Source: Fidelibacterota bacterium
GTDB lineage: Bacteria; Fidelibacterota; Marinisomatia; SCGC-AAA003-L08; TS1B11
Direction of reading: 5' to 3'
Assembly (NCBI GenBank): GCA_020354025.1
Contig: CP070638.1
Coordinates: forward strand, 2,597,075-2,661,074
DNA: 64,000 nucleotides
The notes beneath the pieces were generated by a model. It was not told the DNA's origin. It was given only the letters and a program-made list of their open reading frames with translations, and did not search any database. The position numbers were made by a program, and so were the translations under genes. Of the stretch, positions 53,258 through 61,356 are shown piece by piece (positions within the stretch are counted from its first letter, which is position 1; each line of letters starts with the position of its first letter).

Positions 53258-53420
53258 CGAAAAACGCCGGTTAATTTAACCTCCGCTGAGGGAAAGGGAA
53301 AGGCTTGCCTTGCCCCGCATGCCGTCATAATTTGATCTGCAACTCAGCTGGTTCAGGAATGTATCCACTGTACCATTCAGGCGAAATCAGGCTAATCTCC
53401 CTTCCGGAAGCCTAACCGAA

Positions 53421-53969
53421 ATGAATCCCATCGGCATCGGAATCTTGCTGCTTATTGCCTACTTCGGCTTCCGGGGCTTCCAGCGGGGGCTCATAGATGA
53501 GGTGGGCCGACTGGTGGGACTGGTCCTGGCAGTTGTCCTGGCCTACCAGTTCTCGCCACTCTTGGAGGAGTATATCGGCCTGGGAAATGATCTGGCCCGG
53601 TCAGCAACCGCCTTCGTGGGCATCTTCATCGTTACCCTCATCGTCATGATGCTCATCACCCGCTTCGTGAGGACTCTGGTGGAGCTGGTCTTGCTGGGAT
53701 GGCTGGACAAAATCGGTGGCATCCTTTTCGGCGTGCTCAAGAGTATCGTGGTCCTGGGAGTGCTTATATACGTCATGGAGAGCTTTGACGCGACCAGGAC
53801 GTTTGTTCTTAAACTGGAAAAACGGTCCTTCGTCTATCGGAATGTGCTAGTCGTGAAAGACGGCCTGTTCAAGGTCATGTCGCTTGACCGGATGATTGAG
53901 GATGTCCGCGACCGGGTGAAGGAGATTGATGCGGATGAGATTCTAGACCCCATACTGAAGGATCGCTGA
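53421..53969 (+). CDS. cvpA: CvpA-family membrane protein
   Basis: 182 aa with four hydrophobic segments (about 3-20, 28-45, 64-85, 98-122). The family landmarks are FRGFQRGLIDEVGRLVG and the DKIGGILFGVLKSIVVLG segment. CvpA proteins affect colicin V secretion, biofilm and membrane stability in enteric bacteria, and the mechanism is unclear. It is alone on its strand before a gap of 214 bases that precedes MutS2. Confidence 0.88.
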   Translation: MNPIGIGILLLIAYFGFRGFQRGLIDEVGRLVGLVLAVVLAYQFSPLLEEYIGLGNDLARSATAFVGIFIVTLIVMMLITRFVRTLVELVLLGWLDKIGGILFGVLKSIVVLGVLIYVMESFDATRTFVLKLEKRSFVYRNVLVVKDGLFKVMSLDRMIEDVRDRVKEIDADEILDPILKDR

Positions 53970-54183
53970 CGTCACTCTCTACCGCTGTACGGTTGTCAAT
54001 CAATCGGAGGTATTCAAGTTTCAAGTTCCTGGTTTCGAGGTTATGATTCTTAAGTTTTGAATTGCGTGTTTCGAATCCCAAATCTTAAGCCCCCAGTCTC
54101 CAGCCGCAAGCCCCCAGACATCAGCGGTCAACGCATTTCGGCCATCAATCGTCAATATCTAATCGTCAATATTCAATCCTAAA
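53970..54183. repeat. Low-complexity degenerate intergenic repeats
   Basis: Short near-repeats fill this gap: TCAAGTTTCAAGTT, then CAATCGTCAATATCTAATCGTCAATAT, where ATCGTCAATAT occurs twice 15 bases apart. The pieces look like slipped or decayed copies of a simple motif. No ORF or RNA is apparent. Confidence 0.5.
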
Positions 54184-56598
54184 TTGTCCCCCGCCCCGTC
54201 AACATCCGCCTGGGATGAGAGCCTTGGCGATCTGCTCCACTTCAACCAGGTCCTGGATAGCATCGGCGGATTGTGCCTCACGGCCGTCGGAAGAGAGCGG
54301 GTGATAGCCCTGTGGCCTGTCACCGACCCGCGGCAACTGGACCGGCATTATACCGCCACCGCTGAGATCCTCATCCTGCTGGAGAAGGATGCGACGCCAC
54401 CGCTGGGTGCCTTCCACGATGTACGCCCTGCCCTCCAGCGGCTGCAGAGGGGTGCCAGCAACCTGACCCCGGAAGATTTCCACCAGCTGCGCCAGGTGTT
54501 GCTGCTAATGGATCCCCTGCAGGCCTTCTTCCGGGAACAGGACGATCTCACCTTCTGGCGGGAAGCAACCGAACACCTCGATCCCTGGCCGCAGGGGCCA
54601 GATGAGATCGGCCGGGTTGTGGATGAAGACCTGACTATTAAGTCGACCGCCAGCAGAGAGCTGCAGCGGCTGCGCGCTGCCATCCGTAAACTGGAGGAGC
54701 AGGTCAGGCGGCGGCTGGATGAGCTGCACGCCCAGTCCCTGAGGTCCGGCTGGGCCCAGGATGAACCCATCGCCTGGCGGGAGGGGCGGCTGGTGATCGC
54801 CCTGAAAGCCAGCCATAAACGCAAACTACGGGGGCTGATACACGGCCATTCCAGCTCTGGGGCTACCGCCTTTGTCGAACCCCTGGAGGTGTTCGATATG
54901 AACAACGAGCTGACCACCCTCCGGGATGATGAAAAGGCTGAGGAACTCCGCCTCTTGAGTGTCCTCACTGACGACCTGCGGCCTTATGCCGATGACCTGG
55001 CGCATAGCGTGGAGCTGCTCTACCGCCTGGACGCCCACCTGGCCCAGGCCCGCTGGGCGGTGAGCCATGAAGCCGTCCGGCCGCGGTTGACACTGGATGG
55101 TCCTGTAGAGCTGACTGGCGCCCGGAATCCCGTCCTGGCCGACTTGTCCGGAGCCCAGACCGAACACCGCGAGGTGGTGCCGCTGGATATCCGTCTGGGA
55201 GGACCGGAGCGTATCATGCTGGTCTCCGGCCCCAATGCCGGAGGCAAGACGGTGGTCCTGCTCACCGTAGGCCTGTCGGTCATGTTGGCCCAGAGCGGCC
55301 TGTTTGTACCGGCCAGGCGGGCGGCGCTGCCCCTATTCCAGGCCCTTTATACCGATCTGGGAGACCGGCAGTCCCTCGAGGAGAACCTCTCCACCTTCTC
55401 CGCCCACCTGGCAAACCTGAAGGCGATCCTGTCCCGGTGCGGTCAGGACGCCCTGGTGCTCTTGGACGAGTTGGGCACGGGCACCGAGCCCGAGGCCGGC
55501 GCCGCCCTGGGCCAGACTTTCCTGGAGGCGATCCGCGAGCGCGGAGCCTTCTGCCTGGCCACTACCCATCTCAATCGCCTCAAGCTCTGGGCCCAGGACG
55601 AGGCCGGTATCATGAATGCCGGTATGGCCTTTGATGCCGGGGAGCTGCGCCCCACCTATCGGCTGGAGATCGGCCTCCCGGGGGCCAGCTTCGCCTTGGA
55701 GATTGCCCGGCGGATGGGACTGGACGAGCGGCTGCTGCAGCGCGCCCAGACCCTGATGCCCGATGCCGCGGTCAACCTGGATGAGCTGCTGATCTCCCTG
55801 GAAGAGGACCGGGCCGGTGTGGAGCGCCTGAAGGCGGAACTGGTGGGACAGCTCCAGGACATCGAAGAACGCGAGCGGCAGCTGACTGAGAAAGAGTCCG
55901 AGATCAAGGCCGTCCACCGCCGGGCCCATAAGGACGCCCTGCGCGATGCGGAGCAACTGGTGGCAGATATGAACCGCCGCCTGGAAGCCGCCATCGCCGA
56001 AGTGCGTCGAAAGGGTGAAAGCCTGACTAAAGAAGATATTCGCGGCGCTAAACGGGCGGTGAGCCGGGAGAAGCAGCGAGTAGCTGCTAAGCGAGCCCGG
56101 CTGGCCGAGGAGGTACCGGCGGCGCTCGCTATGGAAGATGTCCAGCCGGGGATGTGGGTGACGATAATTGATCAGGATCGGCCGGCCAGGGTGGAGAAAC
56201 GGTACCCGGGGCGCAAGCGGGTCACGGTGAGCGTGGAAGGCATGCGCCTGACCCTGCCAATCGACCAGCTGGGCCCGGGACAGAAACCGCGGGCGGAGCA
56301 GGATATCGCCCACTCTGCGCAGCCGGCGGGAGTCAGCGTCACAATGACCGGGGAGGGCGGCTACCGCCTGGATCTGCGCGGTCGGCGGGGTGATGAAGCC
56401 GTCGCAATGGTGGACCGCTTCCTGAACCGGGCCATCCTGGCTAATCTGCCGCAGGTGGAGATCATCCACGGTAAGGGGACCGGCGCCCTGCAGCAACGGG
56501 TGCGGGAGTTCCTGGAAGGACACCCCCAGGTGAAGTCCTTCCGTTTCGCCGACTTCGACGCCGGGGGAACGGGAGTGACGTTGGCGGAACTCAAATGA
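54184..56598 (+). CDS. mutS2: MutS2 endonuclease/ATPase with Smr domain
   Basis: 804 aa from a TTG at 54184; no ribosome site is visible, so the exact start is uncertain. The MutS-type core (about 60-330) leads to Walker A LVSGPNAGGKTVVL near 346, and Walker B ALVLLDELGTGTEPEAGAAL follows. A long coiled coil (about 520-650) precedes the KOW-like stretch GMWVTIIDQDRPARVEK and the Smr nuclease domain LDLRGRRGDEAV...VEIIHGKGTGALQ at the end. It lacks the mismatch-recognition domain of MutS. MutS2 acts on branched DNA and on collided ribosomes in Bacillus. Confidence 0.96.
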   Translation: MSPAPSTSAWDESLGDLLHFNQVLDSIGGLCLTAVGRERVIALWPVTDPRQLDRHYTATAEILILLEKDATPPLGAFHDVRPALQRLQRGASNLTPEDFHQLRQVLLLMDPLQAFFREQDDLTFWREATEHLDPWPQGPDEIGRVVDEDLTIKSTASRELQRLRAAIRKLEEQVRRRLDELHAQSLRSGWAQDEPIAWREGRLVIALKASHKRKLRGLIHGHSSSGATAFVEPLEVFDMNNELTTLRDDEKAEELRLLSVLTDDLRPYADDLAHSVELLYRLDAHLAQARWAVSHEAVRPRLTLDGPVELTGARNPVLADLSGAQTEHREVVPLDIRLGGPERIMLVSGPNAGGKTVVLLTVGLSVMLAQSGLFVPARRAALPLFQALYTDLGDRQSLEENLSTFSAHLANLKAILSRCGQDALVLLDELGTGTEPEAGAALGQTFLEAIRERGAFCLATTHLNRLKLWAQDEAGIMNAGMAFDAGELRPTYRLEIGLPGASFALEIARRMGLDERLLQRAQTLMPDAAVNLDELLISLEEDRAGVERLKAELVGQLQDIEERERQLTEKESEIKAVHRRAHKDALRDAEQLVADMNRRLEAAIAEVRRKGESLTKEDIRGAKRAVSREKQRVAAKRARLAEEVPAALAMEDVQPGMWVTIIDQDRPARVEKRYPGRKRVTVSVEGMRLTLPIDQLGPGQKPRAEQDIAHSAQPAGVSVTMTGEGGYRLDLRGRRGDEAVAMVDRFLNRAILANLPQVEIIHGKGTGALQQRVREFLEGHPQVKSFRFADFDAGGTGVTLAELK

Positions 56599-56709
56599 CA
56601 AGTCTATATACGATCCGATTCCAGACCTTCCCTTAATAAAACAACCTTATATTTCGGGCGTCTCTATGGCCGTACAAGCTCACCATCCTGTATCAAAGGA
56701 GCATGGATC

Positions 56710-58365
56710 ATGAAACAATCTGTCTTTGCAGCCGCGTCTCTTGCCGCCGCCCTGCTGCTTATCACCGCCTGCGGCCCCCGCCCGGACTACGATATCATCA
56801 TCCGGGGCGGCACAATCTACGACGGCAGCGGCTCAGCTCCCTACCCTGCCGATCTGGCAATCAGTGATGACATCATAGCCGCCATCGGTGAGCTGGACAC
56901 CCTGCGCGGTCGGGTCGATGTTGACGCCGCTGGCATGGCCGTAGCCCCCGGATTCATTAATATGCTCAGCTGGGCAACCGAATCGCTCATCCACGACGGC
57001 CGTGGCCAGAGCGATATCCGCCAGGGAGTGACTCTGGAGGTTCTGGGCGAGGGGTGGTCCATGGGGCCCTTAAATGAAGAAATGAAGCAGGAGGAGTTGG
57101 AAGGCCAGGGTGACATCAAGTATGACATTACCTGGACCACCCTGGGGGAATACCTCCAGTTCCTTGAGGATAAGGGCGTCTCCCCCAATGTCGCCTCATT
57201 CTTGGGCAACGCCACCGTGCGCATACATGAGATCGGTTACGAAGACCGCCCCGCTACACCGGAGGAGCTTGAGACTATGAAAGCGCTGGTCCGCCGGGCC
57301 ATGGAGGAGGGAGCGGTGGGGGTCAGCTCCGCACTCGAATATGTACCCTCTTCCTTTGCCTCAACCGAGGAGCTGATCGAGCTGGCCAGAGTGGCCGCTG
57401 AGTATGGCGGTATGTATGTCTCCCATCTCCGCAGTGAAGGGGATGATATCTTCCCCGCCCTGGATAAGTTCTTCTCCGTTGTACGGGAGGCGGGCGTTCG
57501 GGGCGAGATCTACCACCTGAAGGCTTCCCGGAAGCAGAACTGGAACAAGCTGGATGAGGTTGTCCGGCGAATCGAGGCCGCCCGTGCCGAGGGACTCACG
57601 GTCACTGCCGATATGTACACCTACATTGCGGGAGCCACCGGTCTGGATATCCTGATGCCCGACTGGGTGCAGGAAGGGGGGCACCAGGCCTGGGTTGAGC
57701 GCCTCAAAGAACCGGCTGTCCGCCAGCGATTGATGGACGAGCTGAATATCCTGCCGCCCGAAGATGTTCTGCTGGTAAGCTTCCGCAATGAGGATCTGCG
57801 CCACCTGACGGGCAAAACCCTGGCGGAAGTGGCAGCTGCGCGCGGCACTTCAGCCGAAGAGACCATGATGGACCTGGTTATCGAGGATGACAGCCGCGTG
57901 GGGATTGTCCTGTTCATCATGAGCGAGGAGAACGTGCGCAAGAAGATCGCCCTGCCCTGGGTGGCCTTCTGCTCTGATGCTGGCGCCTACAGTCCTGAAG
58001 GCCTGTTCCTCAACTCCAATCCCCACCCCCGGGCCTATGGCTCCTTCGCCCGGCTCCTGGGCAAGTACGTGCGGGAGGAAGGGATCGTACCCCTGGAGGA
58101 GGCCGTCCGCCGTCTGACCTCCTTTCCCGCCGGCAACCTCAGGCTTGAAAAGCGGGGCAGCCTCGCTCCCGGCTACTTCGCCGACGTGGTGGTCTTCGAT
58201 CCCGCCACCATCACCGACCACGCCACTTTCGAGCAGCCCCACCAGTACGCCACCGGCGTGATACACGTCTTTGTCAACGGCGAGCAGGTGCTCAAGGACG
58301 GCGAGCATACCGGCGCCACACCGGGCCGGTTTGTGAGGGGACCGGGTTGGAGGCCGGAAAACTAG
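56710..58365 (+). CDS. D-aminoacylase-like amidohydrolase lipoprotein lacking usual N-terminal metal ligands
   Basis: 551 aa. The signal peptide ends in LLITACG (lipobox Cys21), so it is anchored outside the cytoplasm. The amidohydrolase plan is clear: IIIRGGTIYDGSGSAPYPAD, the His in YVSHLRSEGD near 238, the His in IYHLKAS near 268 and the Asp in FCSDAGAY near 420, with a C-terminal GSLAPGYFADVVVFDP. However, the HxH of VAPGFIDxHxH reads GFINMLSWATE, and the Cys of the usual GVTTVVxGNCG is absent (GVTLEVLGEGWS). It belongs to a metal-poor subgroup of the N-acyl-D-amino acid deacylase family, and activity is uncertain. It runs between mutS2 and dnaG. Confidence 0.85.
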   Translation: MKQSVFAAASLAAALLLITACGPRPDYDIIIRGGTIYDGSGSAPYPADLAISDDIIAAIGELDTLRGRVDVDAAGMAVAPGFINMLSWATESLIHDGRGQSDIRQGVTLEVLGEGWSMGPLNEEMKQEELEGQGDIKYDITWTTLGEYLQFLEDKGVSPNVASFLGNATVRIHEIGYEDRPATPEELETMKALVRRAMEEGAVGVSSALEYVPSSFASTEELIELARVAAEYGGMYVSHLRSEGDDIFPALDKFFSVVREAGVRGEIYHLKASRKQNWNKLDEVVRRIEAARAEGLTVTADMYTYIAGATGLDILMPDWVQEGGHQAWVERLKEPAVRQRLMDELNILPPEDVLLVSFRNEDLRHLTGKTLAEVAAARGTSAEETMMDLVIEDDSRVGIVLFIMSEENVRKKIALPWVAFCSDAGAYSPEGLFLNSNPHPRAYGSFARLLGKYVREEGIVPLEEAVRRLTSFPAGNLRLEKRGSLAPGYFADVVVFDPATITDHATFEQPHQYATGVIHVFVNGEQVLKDGEHTGATPGRFVRGPGWRPEN

Positions 58366-58510
58366 CAGCGCTTCTCGTCCTCTTATCTGCCGGATTTTGC
58401 TCGACTGGTGGTGCCGCAGCCGACGACTGACAGTTGTCCGTCGCTGACTCCCAACTGCCCCTGCTACTGCTACTTTTCCCCCTCCCGCTTTCGTAAAATC
58501 CAGCTGATCC

Positions 58511-60334
58511 ATGGCCCGCATTCCCGAAGAGACCATCAACCGGATTCGTGACGCCGCCGATATTCTCGATGTGGTGAGCGGTTACGTGCAGCTCAAACGC
58601 CGGGGGCGCAACTGGTTCGGCCTGTGCCCCTTCCACCAGGAGAAGACCCCCAGCTTCAGCATCAACCAGCAGAAGCAGATTTTCCACTGTTTTGGCTGCG
58701 GGCGGGGCGGTAACGCTATCACCTTCGTCATGGAGCTGGAGAAGCTGGAGTTCGTGGAGGCCGTCCAGCGGTTGGGGGAGCGTTACGGCATACCGGTGGA
58801 GCTCTCCGGCACCACCGATCCCCGTCGGAAGGCCACCGTCCAGCAGGTCCTGGACCTGTGCGAGCTGGCCGCCGATAGCTACCGCAAGAATCTCCAGGGC
58901 AGCGCCGGGGCCGGGGTGCGGGCTTACCTGGAACAGCGCGGCATTACCGGATCCACCCAGGCCCTGTTCAAGATCGGCTACGCCCTGCCCGGATGGGACC
59001 ACCTGCTGAAAGCCGCGGGAGCGCGGAAGTTTTCCCATGAGGCTTTGAACCAGTCAGGGCTGTTCATCGCCGGTGATAAGGGGCCCTACGACCGCTTCCG
59101 TAGCCGGATCATGTTTCCCATTACCAATATTGCTGGGCGGGTGGTGGCCTTCGGCGGCCGTGTGTTCGAGAGTGATGACCCGGCCAAGTACGTGAACTCG
59201 CCGGAGACCCCGGTCTATCGCAAGGGCGAGGTCCTCTACGGCCTGTCACTGACGCGCGATCATGTCCGGGAGACGGAGACGGCCATCATCGTCGAGGGCT
59301 ACCTGGACCTGATCCAGCTCTACCAGGCCGGGATCAAGAATATAGTGGCCGTCTCCGGTACCGCCCTGACCGAACGCCACGCCCGCGAGCTCCGCAAGCT
59401 CACCGGCAACGTCTTCCTGGCCTACGACGGCGACGATGCCGGGGTACGTGCCGCCGTCCGGGGCGGCTACACCCTCCTGCGGGGCGGCCTCAGCCCCCGC
59501 GTGGTGAACCTGCCGCCCGACCTGGACCCCGACGACTGGGTGCGGAAGGAAGGCCCCGAACCGTTCCTTAAGGCCGTGGCAGATGCCGGGCCGCTCCTTG
59601 AATTCCACCTGAGCCATTTCCAGGGCGACCTGAAGGAGACCGGCGACATGCGCCGCTTTCTCGATGAGATTCTCCAGGAGTTGGTCCAGGTGCCGGACCC
59701 CCTGGTGCGGGAACTGCACCTGAAAAAGGTAGCGGACCTGACCGGCGTTGATGAACGGCGGCTCCATGAAACTCTCCAGCGTATTCCCAGGGTGCGGGTC
59801 AGGAGCGAGGAGGACGAGGCCCAGCCGCGAAAGGATCGAGTGATAATCGAGCCTACCCGCAGCAACAAGGCCCAGCTGGCTCTCATCAGCCTGGCCTTTC
59901 ACGAGGATGACCGGCTCCTCAACCTGCTGCTGGATCATGCCAGGGAGGAGCTGTTCACTCACCCCGTCCTGAAGAACATCTGGCGCGTTGTGGTGACGGC
60001 CCTCCAGCAGGAGACCATCCCCGAACCCGGCGGTATCATGGACAAGTTGTCAAGCGACGATGAACGTCAGGTGCTCAGCCAGGCCCTCATGTCCGAGGGG
60101 CTGTCTGCGGATGAGGCCGGGCAGGCAGGTGACGTCATGCCCCTGGCCATCGACTGCCTGACGCTGCTGCACCGGGATGCCCTCCAGCGGCAGATCGATC
60201 AGCGGCGCCAGGACCTGCGCCGGGCCGAACAGCAGGCGAGCCAGCCCCCGGCTGACATCGTCGCCGAAGTAGCCGCCCTCCAGCGCCGGCTGGCCGACCT
60301 GGGGGAGCAGTTCAATAAGTACCGGGGCGGGTGA
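58511..60334 (+). CDS. dnaG: DNA primase DnaG
   Basis: 607 aa. The CHC2 zinc finger has Cys39, His42, Cys60 and Cys63 (FGLCPFHQEKTPSFS and IFHCFGCGRGG). The catalytic core has YVNSPETPVYRKGEVLYGL, and the Toprim motifs are AIIVEGYLDLIQLYQAG and VFLAYDGDDAGV. The C-terminal helicase-binding region (about 440-600) is divergent as usual. It makes RNA primers at forks. The ATG at 58511 follows a pyrimidine-rich gap of 145 bases. No rpoD or dnaB is nearby. Confidence 0.97.
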   Translation: MARIPEETINRIRDAADILDVVSGYVQLKRRGRNWFGLCPFHQEKTPSFSINQQKQIFHCFGCGRGGNAITFVMELEKLEFVEAVQRLGERYGIPVELSGTTDPRRKATVQQVLDLCELAADSYRKNLQGSAGAGVRAYLEQRGITGSTQALFKIGYALPGWDHLLKAAGARKFSHEALNQSGLFIAGDKGPYDRFRSRIMFPITNIAGRVVAFGGRVFESDDPAKYVNSPETPVYRKGEVLYGLSLTRDHVRETETAIIVEGYLDLIQLYQAGIKNIVAVSGTALTERHARELRKLTGNVFLAYDGDDAGVRAAVRGGYTLLRGGLSPRVVNLPPDLDPDDWVRKEGPEPFLKAVADAGPLLEFHLSHFQGDLKETGDMRRFLDEILQELVQVPDPLVRELHLKKVADLTGVDERRLHETLQRIPRVRVRSEEDEAQPRKDRVIIEPTRSNKAQLALISLAFHEDDRLLNLLLDHAREELFTHPVLKNIWRVVVTALQQETIPEPGGIMDKLSSDDERQVLSQALMSEGLSADEAGQAGDVMPLAIDCLTLLHRDALQRQIDQRRQDLRRAEQQASQPPADIVAEVAALQRRLADLGEQFNKYRGG

Positions 60335-60358
60335 TCCGCCGGGAAGGCAGCACCGGTC

Positions 60359-61201
60359 ATGTTTAGAGCTCACATGTCCCCATTACGAACATTCGCGTTA
60401 AAAATCGCATTGACTACCAGACTTACACTCACCGCCCTTGTCCTCGCCTCCCTCCTCTTCGCCCAGGTGAACACCGAGGCCCTTCGCAGGGAGGAACTCG
60501 CCCCCGGCCTGCACACCACCCTGGGCGCGGACCTGGGCCTCATCGCCGGCAACTCCGACCTGCTGCGGCTCAAGTCCAACCTGCGCTTTGACTATCTTGG
60601 CGGTGGCAACCACTTCTTCCTGGTAACCCAGTACCAGCAGGGCAGCAAGGATGAGCAGGTGTTCATCAACAAGGGATTCGCCCACCTGCGGAGTGTCAGG
60701 GCCTTGAGACGGCGGTTGCATGCAGAGGGCTTCCTCCAGCGGGAGTTCAACGAGTTTATCTCCCTGGAGGACCGGCAGCTGGCCGGCGGTGGCCTGCGGA
60801 TCAGGTGGCAGCAGCGAGGGGGATCAGCGGAGACGCCACCGCCACTGCAGCTTAACACCGGCATCGGCCTGATGTGGGAGCGCGAGCGCATCGACACCAC
60901 CGGCAATGCTCCCGGTGATCCGGTGCACGGGGCCGTCGCCAGCCTGGTTCGCTCCACCAACTACCTCGTCCTCCGCTGGCGGCTGGACGAACGCCTCACC
61001 CTCTTCTCCACCACCTACTACCAGGTGGATCTGCGCCGGTTCTCCGACTACCGCCTGCTGTGGGAAGGCCGCCTGGGTGTCACCCTGACCAAACGCCTTT
61101 CGCTGACCCTCAACCTGGACCTGCGCTACGACAGCGAACCGCCCGGAGGGATCAAGCCCTGCGACCTCGAAATCACGAACGGGGTCTCCTACCGCCTGTA
61201 G
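60359..61201 (+). CDS. DUF481-type outer-membrane barrel protein
   Basis: 280 aa. A signal segment (RLTLTALVLASLLFAQ) precedes VNTEALRREELAPGLHTTLGADLGLIAGNSDLLRL, typical of the DUF481 barrel family. Alternating aromatic strands follow (FFLVTQYQQGSK, NYLVLRWRLDERLTLFSTTYYQVD), ending in TNGVSYRL. It probably forms a small outer-membrane beta-barrel of unknown substrate. Codon pattern matches the neighbours. It starts 24 bases after dnaG and may be co-transcribed. Confidence 0.8.
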   Translation: MFRAHMSPLRTFALKIALTTRLTLTALVLASLLFAQVNTEALRREELAPGLHTTLGADLGLIAGNSDLLRLKSNLRFDYLGGGNHFFLVTQYQQGSKDEQVFINKGFAHLRSVRALRRRLHAEGFLQREFNEFISLEDRQLAGGGLRIRWQQRGGSAETPPPLQLNTGIGLMWERERIDTTGNAPGDPVHGAVASLVRSTNYLVLRWRLDERLTLFSTTYYQVDLRRFSDYRLLWEGRLGVTLTKRLSLTLNLDLRYDSEPPGGIKPCDLEITNGVSYRL

Positions 61202-61228
61202 GCCTGCCTGATTGTCTTGATTCAGCTT

Positions 61229-61286
61229 AGCCCACGGTTTTAACCGTGCGATTGGGAAGGCCTTGCGATGCGGCTCGCCGTGGGCT
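61229..61286. repeat. REP-like nested inverted repeat
   Basis: AGCCCACGG (61229-61237) pairs with CCGTGGGCT (61278-61286). A second hairpin CACGGTT-TT-AACCGTG lies at 61234-61249 and shares the first arm. This resembles palindromic elements of the type AGCCCACGGTT-AACCGTGGGCT seen in many genomes, split by 30 extra bases. It lies between the convergent ends of the DUF481 and TPR genes and may end transcription. Confidence 0.55.
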
Positions 61287-61356
61287 CCGTGGAGGTCCCT
61301 TTTCCTTCAGGATATGGGGATTTTCGGAATAACAGGAGTGAGGTAAACGGTCCCCC

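Noticed and set aside
55333..56601. 422-codon minus-strand ORF opposite mutS2
   Set aside because: Same reason: GC-rich third positions of the sense gene keep the antisense frame open.
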